From Acetobacteraceae bacterium (GTDB lineage: Bacteria > Pseudomonadota > Alphaproteobacteria > Acetobacterales > Acetobacteraceae), in the NCBI GenBank assembly GCA_022842185.1, contig JALHQB010000031.1, positions 1 to 53,076 of the forward strand: a DNA stretch of 53,076 nucleotides, read 5' to 3'. Positions 1 to 7,622 of this stretch are shown one piece after another; position 1 is the stretch's first letter; every line of letters begins with the position of its first letter. A program made the translations under genes and the position numbers. Under the pieces are notes generated by a model. It was not told the origin of the DNA, searched no databases, and saw only the letters and a program-made list of their open reading frames with translations.

Positions 1-504
1 TGCCGGACCGGGCGTGGCCGGCGGCGCCGGCGCGGCGGACGGCGTGGCCGGGGCGACATCGACCGGGTCCCAGGTGATGCGCGGCACGGCGGCCAGGGGC
101 GGCGGGCCGGGCGCCTGCATGGGCATCGATCGATCGCCCTCGGTCCCCGCGGGACGCGGCGGCACCGGGCGCATTTCGGCATCGAGCGGATTGCGGCTGC
201 GCTGGCGTTCTTCCGCCAGCGCGGCGGTCAGCGCGTCGCGCACCGCAAGGTCGGGCACTGCCGGGCGGGGGGGAATCGACCCCAGGTTCGGGAAATCGCC
301 GGCGGCGCCGGGGGGTGCCTCCCGGCCCTCGAACGCCGGGCCCGTGAGGTTGTTCCACAGCGGGCCGATCTGTTCGGTGCCCTGCCCCGCGGTGCAGCCA
401 CCCGCCAGCAGCAGCGCGGCCAAGGCCAGCGGCCGTGCTTGCTTGGCCCGCCCCCGCCCCCTACCGTGACGGGGCTTCGCCCCGCGGTCCATCCGACCGG
501 TCAT
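1..504 (-). CDS. Lipoprotein, N-terminal part (runs off the left edge)
   Basis: Read on the minus strand, an open frame begins at ATG 504 (a second in-frame ATG lies at 492) and continues past base 1 without a stop. The N-terminus is rich in Arg, Gly and Lys, followed by a hydrophobic stretch ending in LALAALLLAGGCTAG, which looks like a lipoprotein signal with the acylated Cys about 37 residues in. The visible mature part is Pro- and Ala-rich and low in complexity, with no domain I recognise. The unusually long basic leader means the true start may be the second ATG. It diverges from phaC with 89 bases between them. A small hairpin (GGGGC-ttc-GCCCC, 471-483) lies inside the leader codons. 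The surface-anchored location is inferred from the lipobox alone. Confidence 0.6.
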   Translation of the reverse strand, partial: MTGRMDRGAKPRHGRGRGRAKQARPLALAALLLAGGCTAGQGTEQIGPLWNNLTGPAFEGREAPPGAAGDFPNLGSIPPRPAVPDLAVRDALTAALAEERQRSRNPLDAEMRPVPPRPAGTEGDRSMPMQAPGPPPLAAVPRITWDPVDVAPATPSAAPAPPATPGPA

Positions 505-593
505 GCCGTTGCTGTCGCCATTGCGGCCAAGCGGTACCCCGAATCGGCCGGTACGCGAAGGCCGCCAAGCCAGTTCATGCACCGGAATAACCG

Positions 594-2396
594 ATGGCCG
601 AAAAAGAAACCCCGAACGGCGCGCAATTCAGATTGCCCGACCCTGCCATCGTCAGCCGAACCATGGCCGATGTCGCGGAACGGGGGCAGCGCATCGTCTC
701 GGACTTCCTGAAGCGCCAGGCCGGCGGGGCGACCGACCCTGATCCGCTGAAGATCGGTCATGCCTTCCTGGAGATGACCACCCGGCTGATGGCCAATCCG
801 GGGCGGCTGGTGCAGGCGCAGCTCGGTTTCTGGCACGATTACCTGACCCTTTGGCAGAATACGGCGCGGCGGATGCTGGGCGACGAGACCACGCCCGTCA
901 TCGCTGAGGACGACAAGGACCGTCGCTTCAAGGACGACGCCTGGCGCGACCATGAGGTGTTCGACTTCATCCGCCAGACCTACCTGCTCTCGGCACGCTA
1001 TTTCCGCTCCGTCGTGGAAGGCACCGAGGGGCTGGAGCCCAAGACGGCGCAGAAGGTCGATTTCTACACGCGGCAATTCGTCGATGCGATGAGCCCGACG
1101 AATTTCCTGATGACCAACCCCGAGGTGCTGCGCCGCACGGCGGAGACCGGTGGCGAGAACCTGCTGCGCGGGTTGTCCAACCTGCTGGCGGATCTGGAAC
1201 GCGGGCGCGGCAAGCTCAAGATCCGCATGACCGACGACACCAAGTTCAAGGTCGGCGAGAACATCGCCGTCACCCCGGGCAAGGTGGTGTTCCAGAACGA
1301 CCTGATGCAGCTGGTCCAGTATGCGCCGACCACTGAAAAGGTGTTGAAGCGTCCGCTGCTGATCATCCCGCCCTGGATCAACAAATTCTACATCCTCGAC
1401 CTGCGGCCGAAGAATTCCTTCATCCGCTGGGCGGTCGAACAGGGGCATACGGTCTTCGTCATCTCCTGGGTGAACCCCGCGGAGCCGCATGCGGAAAAGG
1501 GCTTCGACGACTACATGCTCGAAGGCCCTTATGCCGCGCTCGATGCTATCGAGAAGGCGACTGGGGAGAAGGGCGCGAACGTCATTGGGTATTGCCTGGG
1601 CGGCACGCTGCTGGCGGCCACGCTCGCGCATATGGCGGCGAAGCGCGACACGCGCGTGAAGTCGGCGACCTTCTTCACCACCATGATCGACTTCGAGGAA
1701 GCCGGCGAACTCGGCGTCTTCATCGATGAGGAACAGCTTTCCGCCATCGAGGAGAAGATGAGCAAGACCGGCTATCTCGAAGGCCGCGAGATGGCGACGA
1801 CCTTCAACATGCTGCGCGCGAACGACCTGATCTGGTCCTTCGTGGTCAACAACTACCTGATGGGCCAGGAGCCCTTTCCCTTCGACCTGCTGTACTGGAA
1901 CGACGATTCCACGCGCATGCCGGCGAAGATGCATTCCTTCTACCTGCGGCGGATGTATCAGCAGAACGACCTGGTGAAGCCCGGCGGCGTGGAATTGCTG
2001 GGCGTGCCGCTCGACCTGCGCAAGATCAAGCTGCCGACCTATGTGCTCAGCACGCGTGAGGACCACATCGCGCCGTGGCTATCCACCTATCGCGCGACGC
2101 AAATCTTCAAAGGGCCGACGCGATTCGTGCTGGCGGCCTCGGGGCACATTGCCGGCGTCGCCAACCCGCCCGATGCCGGCAAGTACAGCCACTGGATCGG
2201 CGACGACATGCCGGCCGACCCGCAGGCCTGGTTCAAGGGCGCCACGGAATTCGCCGGATCCTGGTGGCCGGATTGGCACCGCTGGGTTTCGGGGCTGGAC
2301 AAGACCATGGTGCCCGCGCGCATCCCGGGTGAAGGCGGCCTGCCGGCCATCGAGGACGCGCCAGGATCCTTCGTGAAAGTCATGGCGACGGACTGA
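594..2396 (+). CDS. phaC: Class I poly(3-hydroxyalkanoate) synthase PhaC
   Basis: This enzyme polymerises (R)-3-hydroxyacyl-CoA into polyhydroxyalkanoate at the surface of storage granules. The 600-residue product has the usual class I length. The alpha/beta-hydrolase catalytic triad is visible: Cys334 in the lipase-like box VIGYCLGG, Asp490 in STREDHIAPW and His518 in ASGHIAGVANPP. The N-terminal 200 residues match the less conserved PhaC N-domain (region around WRDHEVFDFIRQTYLLSARY). The ATG at 594 is chosen because the family alignment begins soon after it, although the ribosome binding site is weak. No phaA, phaB or phasin gene lies in the window, so this is a stand-alone synthase locus. 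A hairpin overlaps the stop codon. Confidence 0.97.
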   Translation: MAEKETPNGAQFRLPDPAIVSRTMADVAERGQRIVSDFLKRQAGGATDPDPLKIGHAFLEMTTRLMANPGRLVQAQLGFWHDYLTLWQNTARRMLGDETTPVIAEDDKDRRFKDDAWRDHEVFDFIRQTYLLSARYFRSVVEGTEGLEPKTAQKVDFYTRQFVDAMSPTNFLMTNPEVLRRTAETGGENLLRGLSNLLADLERGRGKLKIRMTDDTKFKVGENIAVTPGKVVFQNDLMQLVQYAPTTEKVLKRPLLIIPPWINKFYILDLRPKNSFIRWAVEQGHTVFVISWVNPAEPHAEKGFDDYMLEGPYAALDAIEKATGEKGANVIGYCLGGTLLAATLAHMAAKRDTRVKSATFFTTMIDFEEAGELGVFIDEEQLSAIEEKMSKTGYLEGREMATTFNMLRANDLIWSFVVNNYLMGQEPFPFDLLYWNDDSTRMPAKMHSFYLRRMYQQNDLVKPGGVELLGVPLDLRKIKLPTYVLSTREDHIAPWLSTYRATQIFKGPTRFVLAASGHIAGVANPPDAGKYSHWIGDDMPADPQAWFKGATEFAGSWWPDWHRWVSGLDKTMVPARIPGEGGLPAIEDAPGSFVKVMATD

Positions 2397-2419
2397 CGCG
2401 CCGACCCGCGGCGCGTCAG
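2393..2419. terminator. Perfect 10-bp hairpin at the phaC stop
   Basis: CTGACGCGCC (2393-2402) and GGCGCGTCAG (2410-2419) form a perfect stem around a 7-base loop, starting inside the phaC stop region. There is no T-tract after it, so it is either a transcript-stabilising hairpin or a Rho-assisted stop rather than a textbook intrinsic terminator. Confidence 0.55.
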
Positions 2420-2443
2420 TCCTGAGGCTCGGTTCGACCCTCC

Positions 2444-2808
2444 GGCGGCGGGCGCCGGGCATCCGCCCGGCTTGCCTTCGCACCCTGCGCTATATGTTTG
2501 GCCCTCAGGCGGCGGGCGCCGGCCATCCGGCCGGCTTGCCTTCGCGCCCTGCGCTCTATGTTTGGCCCTCAGGCGGCGGGCGCCGGCCATCCGGCCGGCT
2601 TGCCTTCGCGCCCTGCGCTGGCGTGTTGGTGCCGACGGTTGGTCTGGGCGCGGTCGCGCTGTGCGCTCCTGGGTCTTTGTTTATCCCTCAGGCGGCGGGC
2701 GCCGGCCATCCGGCCGGCTTGCCTTCGCGCCCTGCGCTGGCGTGTTGGTGCCGGCGGTCGGTCTGGGCGCGGTCGCGCTGTGCGCGCCTGGGTGTTTGCT
2801 TGGATGCG
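2444..2808. repeat. GC-rich tandem repeat array (four copies)
   Basis: A 48-base core beginning GGCGGCGGGCGCCGGCCATC is present four times, at 2444-2491, 2508-2555, 2572-2619 and 2691-2738. The first three are spaced exactly 64 bases apart with a near-identical linker (ctatgtttggccctca type). The last two belong to a longer unit of about 119 bases (2572-2690, 2691-2808) that is duplicated almost perfectly. Each core contains an inverted repeat (GCCGGCC..GGCCGGC), so each can fold. Open frames cross the array on both strands but encode only low-complexity Ala/Gly/Pro/Arg sequence, so I treat it as non-coding. It lies between the convergent ends of phaC and a lipoprotein gene. Confidence 0.9.
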
Positions 2809-2826
2809 CCGCTCCGGAGAACCGCT

Positions 2827-3459
2827 TCAGAAACCGCGCCCGAGCCCGTCCGTGATGCCGCCCGGTGCACCGTTCTGCCACCACGGACCCGCGCCCGCCC
2901 AGCCGCCGTCGAGATCGAGCCGCCGAACGTCGCGGGACAGCGCCGCCATCGCCTGCTCGGCGGCCGGCAGCGGTCCGATCTCCGCCAGCCGGTCGAGCGT
3001 CACCTCCCCGCCAGGCTCGAAGGTCGGTGCGCGCAGCGCCTCGGCCGCCCCGGTGCGGTCATTCGCACGCAACCGCTGCGCCACCAGGCCCAGCGCCTGG
3101 ATCACCTCGGCCGAGGAGGCCTGCTGCGCGGCGCCGATCGCCGCGCGGTTCTCGTTGCGCGCGATGTTCATCGCATAGCCGATGGACGGCGTGAGGGCCG
3201 GCCAGGCGCGGCGGTTATCCACCTCGGCGGCGATCGCCTCGAAGCGGGCCAGGGCCAGCGCGGCGTCCGCCGGGTGGCCGGCAAGGCCCAGGCCCTGGTT
3301 GGCGAAGGACGCCGTGGTCGCTTCCACCGCCGCGCGCAGCGGTGCCCCGCTGCTGGGTTCCCCCGACAGAATGGCCGGGGGCAGCACCTGCGGCGTACGC
3401 AGTTCCTCGCAGGCCGCCATCGCCAGCGGCAGCATCACCAGCCCAAGTCGCACGCTCAT
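2827..3459 (-). CDS. Small lipoprotein of unknown function (last gene of panE-like operon)
   Basis: The 210-residue product starts MSVRLGLVMLPLAMAACEEL, a typical lipoprotein signal with lipobox LAMAAC and acyl-Cys at residue 17. The rest is mostly helical, Ala-rich, with no domain I recognise. A conserved-looking stretch is YAMNIARNENRAAIGAAQQA. The start at 3459 is chosen because it gives the signal peptide and overlaps the stop of the upstream lipoprotein gene by four bases (ATGA), indicating translational coupling. A longer in-frame reading extends upstream but would overlap that gene fully. It is probably anchored in the periplasm, possibly as a partner of the upstream lipoprotein. Function unknown. 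Confidence 0.8.
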   Translation of the reverse strand: MSVRLGLVMLPLAMAACEELRTPQVLPPAILSGEPSSGAPLRAAVEATTASFANQGLGLAGHPADAALALARFEAIAAEVDNRRAWPALTPSIGYAMNIARNENRAAIGAAQQASSAEVIQALGLVAQRLRANDRTGAAEALRAPTFEPGGEVTLDRLAEIGPLPAAEQAMAALSRDVRRLDLDGGWAGAGPWWQNGAPGGITDGLGRGF

Positions 3460-4019
3460 TGCCAATTGTTTCCCCGGGAACCCTGGCGCTGAATACGCCA
3501 CATTTCGCGTTGCGCCATCGTCGCGGCCCAGGCGGTCTGGGGCAATGGCGGCAGGTCCGACAGGCGCGCGATGCCGCCGGCCGCGACCAGCGGCGGTTGC
3601 AGCGCCGCCACCGCGGCCGCGGTATCCTGCGCGCCATAGGCATAGCGCACCGCCGTCATCGCATCGATCACCGCCTGTGGTTCGGCCGCCTGGTCGATGC
3701 CGACCGCCGCGCGCCATTCGGGCCGCGCCTGCCGGAAGGCCAGCTTGGCCAGCGGCGACATCTCGATCCAGCGGGGGCCGAAATTCAGCTCGACGGCGAG
3801 GAACTCCGCTTCCTGGATCGCCTGCGCCGCCTCCCACGGCCTGCCCGACAGGCTGCCGGGCGTTTCGAAGGCGTAGGCGGTGTGGATGATCGCCTGGCGC
3901 GCCGGGTCCGCGAAACCAAGGGCGGGGTCGAAGGGCAGCGTCGCCACCGGCGTCGGCGTGGTCGCGCAGCCGGCCAGCACCGCGAACCCCGCCAGCAGCC
4001 CGGCGCGACGGGCGATCAT
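3456..4019 (-). CDS. Small lipoprotein of unknown function
   Basis: The 187-residue product begins MIARRAGLLAGFAVLAGCATT, with a basic start, hydrophobic core and lipobox VLAGC, so it is an exported lipoprotein. The mature part (for example FGPRWIEMSPLAKLAFRQAR) carries no domain I know. I chose ATG 4019, which overlaps the TGA of the upstream reductase gene (TGATG arrangement). In-frame GTG 4022 and TTG 4028 are possible alternatives. Its 3' end overlaps the next lipoprotein by four bases. Three coupled cistrons suggest they are made together, but the link between a cytosolic reductase and two envelope lipoproteins is unexplained. Confidence 0.8.
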   Translation of the reverse strand: MIARRAGLLAGFAVLAGCATTPTPVATLPFDPALGFADPARQAIIHTAYAFETPGSLSGRPWEAAQAIQEAEFLAVELNFGPRWIEMSPLAKLAFRQARPEWRAAVGIDQAAEPQAVIDAMTAVRYAYGAQDTAAAVAALQPPLVAAGGIARLSDLPPLPQTAWAATMAQREMWRIQRQGSRGNNWQ

Positions 4020-4996
4020 CACAAGCAACCCGCCGCGCGCGCCCGTGCCCGGGTCAGCGCAAGCACCGTCCGGCAGGTCGGTGCCGCCTCCCCCACCAGG
4101 TCGGCCAGCTCGACCACGGCGCCGAGCAGCGCCTCGACCTCCATCGGCCGGCCGCGTTCAAGGTCCTGCAACATGGATGTCTTGTGCGCGCCAACCTCCG
4201 CCGCGCCGGCGATGCGCTTGTCCACATCGATGGCGAATCGAACCCCCAGCGCTTCCGCCACGCGCTGCCCTTCCAGCATCATCGCCCGCGCGACACCGCG
4301 CTGTTCGTCGTCGCCCACCAGCACGTCCAGCGTCGCGGTGGTCAGCGCCGAGATCGGGTTGAAGGCCAGGTTTCCCCACAGCTTCACCCATAATTCATCG
4401 CGGATGCGCGGGCGGACCGGGGCCTTGAAGCCGGCGGCGATCAGCGCCTCGGACAGGCGTTGCGCGCGCGGGCTGCGCGACCCGTCCGGCTCGCCCAGCG
4501 AGAAGCGGTCGCCATAGGTGTGTTCGATGACGCCGGGCTCGATGACCTCGGCGGCCGGATAGACGATGCAGCCGAGGGCACGCGACGGCGGGAGCAGGCG
4601 GGACACGGCGCCACCGGGATCCACGCTTTCGACCGTGCGGCCCTCATGCGGGCCCGCCAGGCCGTGGAAGTACCACCAGGGCACGCCGTTCACGGCGCTG
4701 ACCACCGTGGTCTCCGGCCCGAGCAGCGGCTGCATCTGTACCGCCGCGCCGGGCAGGGAATGCGCCTTGAGCGTCACGACCACATAGTCCTGCACGCCGG
4801 CTTCCTCGGCGGTGGCGACGCAGCGGGGGCGGGCCGTGATCTCCTGGCCATCGGTCAGCAGCCGCAGTCCGTTGGCCTGCATGGCGGCAAGGTGCGGACC
4901 GCGGGCGATGACGGTGACCTCGGCGTCACCCTTCACCGCCAGTTTCGCCGCCATGAGGCCGCCGATCGCGCCGGCGCCGAAGATGCAAAGTTTCAT
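4019..4996 (-). CDS. Ketopantoate reductase (PanE/ApbA) family protein
   Basis: The 325-residue product starts MKLCIFGAGAIGGLMAAKLA, the dinucleotide-binding Rossmann motif GAGAIGG of the PanE/ApbA family, which reduces 2-dehydropantoate to pantoate with NADPH in pantothenate synthesis. The C-terminal half has family features: RDELWVKLWGNLAFNPISALT (the conserved K-x-x-x-N region) and a late KTSMLQDLERGRPMEVEALLGAVV segment. Many paralogues of this family act on other 2-oxoacids, so I give no symbol. ATG 4996 is preferred over an in-frame alternative 11 codons upstream because the Rossmann strand begins immediately after it. It heads a coupled operon with two lipoprotein genes. Confidence 0.9.
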   Translation of the reverse strand: MKLCIFGAGAIGGLMAAKLAVKGDAEVTVIARGPHLAAMQANGLRLLTDGQEITARPRCVATAEEAGVQDYVVVTLKAHSLPGAAVQMQPLLGPETTVVSAVNGVPWWYFHGLAGPHEGRTVESVDPGGAVSRLLPPSRALGCIVYPAAEVIEPGVIEHTYGDRFSLGEPDGSRSPRAQRLSEALIAAGFKAPVRPRIRDELWVKLWGNLAFNPISALTTATLDVLVGDDEQRGVARAMMLEGQRVAEALGVRFAIDVDKRIAGAAEVGAHKTSMLQDLERGRPMEVEALLGAVVELADLVGEAAPTCRTVLALTRARARAAGCL

Positions 4997-5234
4997 GGTC
5001 TGAATGCCGCTTCCTGCCGTGCGGGCCACTATGGACGGGCCGGCTGCCGGTCGAAAGCGGCCGGTGCGGACCGGCGGTGTGTCCGGAACTTAAAGCACTT
5101 TTTCAAGCATTTAATACTTTAAGCTTGTCAGTGCCGCTCGCGGATCGAGCCTTGATAGTGAGAACATAGAATGAACATGCCACGCGTCCAGCATGGAAAC
5201 GCCGCGCGAGGGGCGTCCGGCAGCCGCACCGCCA
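4997..5234. promoter_or_regulatory. Upstream region of the panE-like operon with an AT-rich inverted repeat
   Basis: This 238-base gap contains the only markedly AT-rich patch nearby. Within it CTTAAAG (5089-5095) and CTTTAAG (5117-5123) form a 7-base inverted repeat with 21 bases between the arms. This is a plausible promoter or operator for the leftward operon starting at 4996. No regulator gene adjoins it and I cannot assign a protein. Confidence 0.4.
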
Positions 5235-6746
5235 TCACCCCGACAACCCCAGCTTCTCCGCCAGCCCGATCCGCATCAGTTTCCCGGTCGCGCCCTTCGG
5301 TATTTCATCAAGGAACACCACCTTCCTCGGCACCTTGAAATCCGCCAAATGCAGCGCCGCGAAGTCGCGCAATTCGCGCTCGGTGCAGGCCATGCCATCG
5401 CGCAGCACCACGGCGGCACCAACCTCCTCGCCCAGCTTCGTGTGCGGGATGCCAAAGCACAGCGCCTGCGCCACCGCCGGATGGCCCGACAGCACGCCAT
5501 CGACCTCCAGCGGGCTGACCTTCTCGCCGCCGCGGCTGATGATCTCCTTCAGCCGGCCGGTCAGGGTCAGGAAACCATCGGCATCGAAGGCGCCCTGGTC
5601 GCCGGTGCGGAACCAGCCATTCGTGAAGGCCTTCGCATTGGCCTCGGGGTTCGCCTCATATCCGGCGGTCACGTTCGGGCCGCGGATCACCACCTCGCCG
5701 ACCGCGCCGGGCGGCAGCAACGCGCCGTCATCGTCCATGACAGCGACGTCGGGGCCGGCGGGCATGCCGACCGAACCGGGCTTGCGCGGGCCGGCCAAGG
5801 GGTTGGAGCACATCTGGTGGGATGCCTCGGTCATGCCGTAGCTCTCGACAACCGGGGCGGCGAAAACCTGTTCGAGTTGCAGCATCACCGGCCCCGGCAG
5901 CGATGCCGAGGAGGAGCGCAGGAAGCGCAGGCGCGCACGGGCGATGATGTCTGCATTACGTTCGGCGCGACCCAAGATCGCCTGGTGCATGGTCGGCACC
6001 GCGGTGGTCCAGGTCGGGCGTTCCTCATCCAGCCAGCGGAAGAAGCGCAGCGCGTCGAAGCCCTGGGTGCAGACCACGGCGCCGCCCGAGGCCACCGAGG
6101 CCAGCACCGCCGCCATCAGCCCATGGATGTGGAACAGCGGCATGATGTTGAGGCAGGCATCGTCGGGCGCGAGGTCCAGCGTGCGCGCAATGTGGCGGGC
6201 CGAGGCGCAGATATTGGCCTGCGACAGCGGCACGATCTTGGGCCGCGCCGTGGTGCCGGAGGTGTGCAGCACCAGCGCCTCATCCTCCGGCCAGGCGAGT
6301 CCGGGCTTGGCCGCATTGCCGGCCTCGCCGCCCTGGAGGGTGAAGTCGCCGGCGGCCTCGCCGGGGACCAGGTCCAGCACCGGGATGGACAGCCGTGCGG
6401 CAACTTCCCGCGCATCGGAGGCCATGCCGTGCAACACGACCAGCGCCTTCGCGCGCAGGTCGGTCAAATAGAAGGTGAATTCCTCCGCCCGATAGGCCGG
6501 GTTGAGCGGGGCCGTGGTCGCCCCGCTGCCAATCGCGAGGAAGGCGGCGGCCATCTCCGGGCCGTTGGGCAGGACGATGGCGACGCGGTCGCCACGCCCG
6601 ATGCCCAGGCCATTGAGCGCGGCGACGGTGCGCGTGCACAGGTCGCGCAGCGCCCCATAGGTCAGGCGCGGGCGGTCATTGGTGCCGCGCAGCGCGGCGG
6701 CGGCTGGGGCGCCGCCGGCCAGGAGCCGGGCGATGGTCTCGGTCAT
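5235..6746 (-). CDS. AMP-dependent acyl-CoA synthetase, oxalyl-CoA-synthetase-like
   Basis: The 503-residue product is a member of the ANL adenylate-forming family, which activates a carboxylate with ATP and joins it to CoA. Core motifs are all present: LHTSGTTARPKIV (phosphate-binding loop), ESYGMTE (adenine motif), GWFRTGD, GRLKEIISRGGEKVSP (hinge) and a C-terminal PKGATGKLMR with the catalytic Lys. The segment around MPLFHIHGLMAAVLASVASG resembles the Pcs60/AAE3 group, which acts on oxalate, but substrate cannot be settled by eye. Start ATG 6746 has a good AAGGAAA site upstream. It is a single gene, downstream of but well separated from the carbonic anhydrase gene. Confidence 0.9.
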   Translation of the reverse strand: MTETIARLLAGGAPAAAALRGTNDRPRLTYGALRDLCTRTVAALNGLGIGRGDRVAIVLPNGPEMAAAFLAIGSGATTAPLNPAYRAEEFTFYLTDLRAKALVVLHGMASDAREVAARLSIPVLDLVPGEAAGDFTLQGGEAGNAAKPGLAWPEDEALVLHTSGTTARPKIVPLSQANICASARHIARTLDLAPDDACLNIMPLFHIHGLMAAVLASVASGGAVVCTQGFDALRFFRWLDEERPTWTTAVPTMHQAILGRAERNADIIARARLRFLRSSSASLPGPVMLQLEQVFAAPVVESYGMTEASHQMCSNPLAGPRKPGSVGMPAGPDVAVMDDDGALLPPGAVGEVVIRGPNVTAGYEANPEANAKAFTNGWFRTGDQGAFDADGFLTLTGRLKEIISRGGEKVSPLEVDGVLSGHPAVAQALCFGIPHTKLGEEVGAAVVLRDGMACTERELRDFAALHLADFKVPRKVVFLDEIPKGATGKLMRIGLAEKLGLSG

Positions 6747-6798
6747 GCGCGTTTCCTTCCATAGCCCCGTCAGACTGTAGCGTTTGGCGCCGGACCCT

Positions 6799-6851
6799 CC
6801 TGGCGCAGACGCTCCGTGCCCTTGTTCGATCGAGCATCTTCACGCGGCTGA
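6799..6851 (-). repeat. Dispersed intergenic repeat, diverged copy C
   Basis: Read on the minus strand this contains GAAGATGCTCGATCGAACAA followed by GGGCACGGAGCG and TGCGCCAG. It aligns along about 50 bases with the copies at 31840 and 45116 (GAAGATGCTCGCTCAGACAA, GGCATAGAGCGG, GCGCCAG in the latter). It lies about 60 bases past the stop of the carbonic anhydrase gene and in the same orientation as that gene. Confidence 0.65.
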
Positions 6852-6903
6852 CTGCGTGCTGTCAGCCGCGATCTGCTCCAGGCAGCGGGCCACGCGCCGC
6901 GCG

Positions 6904-7455
6904 TCAGCCCCCCGCGAGCGAGCGCTTATGCCGGCCTGACAGTTCGACATAGTGCCCAGCGGTGCGGTCGAACCCCGCGCGCCGTTCCACCGTCAGCACC
7001 TGGACCATCTTGGCCGGGTTGCCCATCCACAGTTCCATGGTCTTGATCACCTTGCCCGGCGGCAGCACGGACCCGGCGGCGAGCACGCCGCCTTCCTCGA
7101 TGATCGCATCGTCCAGCACGGTCGCGCCCATGCCGACGAAGGCGCGGTCATGCAACGTGCAGGCGTGGATGATCGCGGCGTGGCCGACGGTGACGTCATT
7201 GCCGATGGTGGTGCATTGCCGCCCGGCATTCACATGGATGATCGTGCCGTCCTGGATGTTGGTGCCGGTGCCGATCGTGATGGTGTTGGTGTCGCCGCGC
7301 AGGACGCAGTGATACCAGACGTTGGACCCCTCCCCGATCGTCACCTGGCCGATCACGGCGGCGGTGGGCGCGACCCAGGCATTGGGGTGGATGGTCGGAC
7401 GATGGCCTTCGAACGCAAAAAGCGGCGGGGTGATCAGGGGCTGGTTGTTGTCCAT
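6904..7455 (-). CDS. Gamma-class carbonic anhydrase family protein
   Basis: The 183-residue product is a left-handed beta-helix protein built from hexapeptide repeats, of the gamma-carbonic anhydrase/YrdA/PaaY family. The three zinc-ligand histidines are in place: His74 (TIIHVN), His92 and His97 (VGHAAIIHA). Other family marks are NVWYHCVLRGDTNTITIG and the C-terminal LWMGNPAKMV. The active form would be a cytosolic trimer. Many members hydrate CO2 weakly or act as thioesterases, so activity is uncertain. ATG 7455 is preceded by GGAGGA at proper spacing; longer in-frame readings lack such a site. It diverges from the TRAP binding-protein gene. Confidence 0.9.
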   Translation of the reverse strand: MDNNQPLITPPLFAFEGHRPTIHPNAWVAPTAAVIGQVTIGEGSNVWYHCVLRGDTNTITIGTGTNIQDGTIIHVNAGRQCTTIGNDVTVGHAAIIHACTLHDRAFVGMGATVLDDAIIEEGGVLAAGSVLPPGKVIKTMELWMGNPAKMVQVLTVERRAGFDRTAGHYVELSGRHKRSLAGG

Positions 7456-7622
7456 GGCGGGTTCCTCCGGTTTCCCGCGCAGGATGAACCCAGTGGCGGG
7501 CCAGCGGAAGCCCGCCCGCGGCACCCCATCCGGCATTGATCTTGCTGCGCACCCGCCGCCAGCGAGGTCCCGGGCCTTGCCCTTCGGCACAGCCCGCCCT
7601 CTCCACGGGAGATCAACATCGC

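Noticed and set aside
2444..2738. CRISPR array
   Set aside because: The 64-base periodicity is suggestive, but the spacers between cores are nearly identical to each other and no cas gene is near.
2472..3492. Open frames through the tandem repeat array as a repeat protein
   Set aside because: Frames are open on both strands because of GC richness; the products are low-complexity and run into the antisense of a real lipoprotein gene.
5193..6764. A 523-codon plus-strand open frame
   Set aside because: Antisense to the acyl-CoA synthetase gene, no recognisable domain, composition of a shadow frame.
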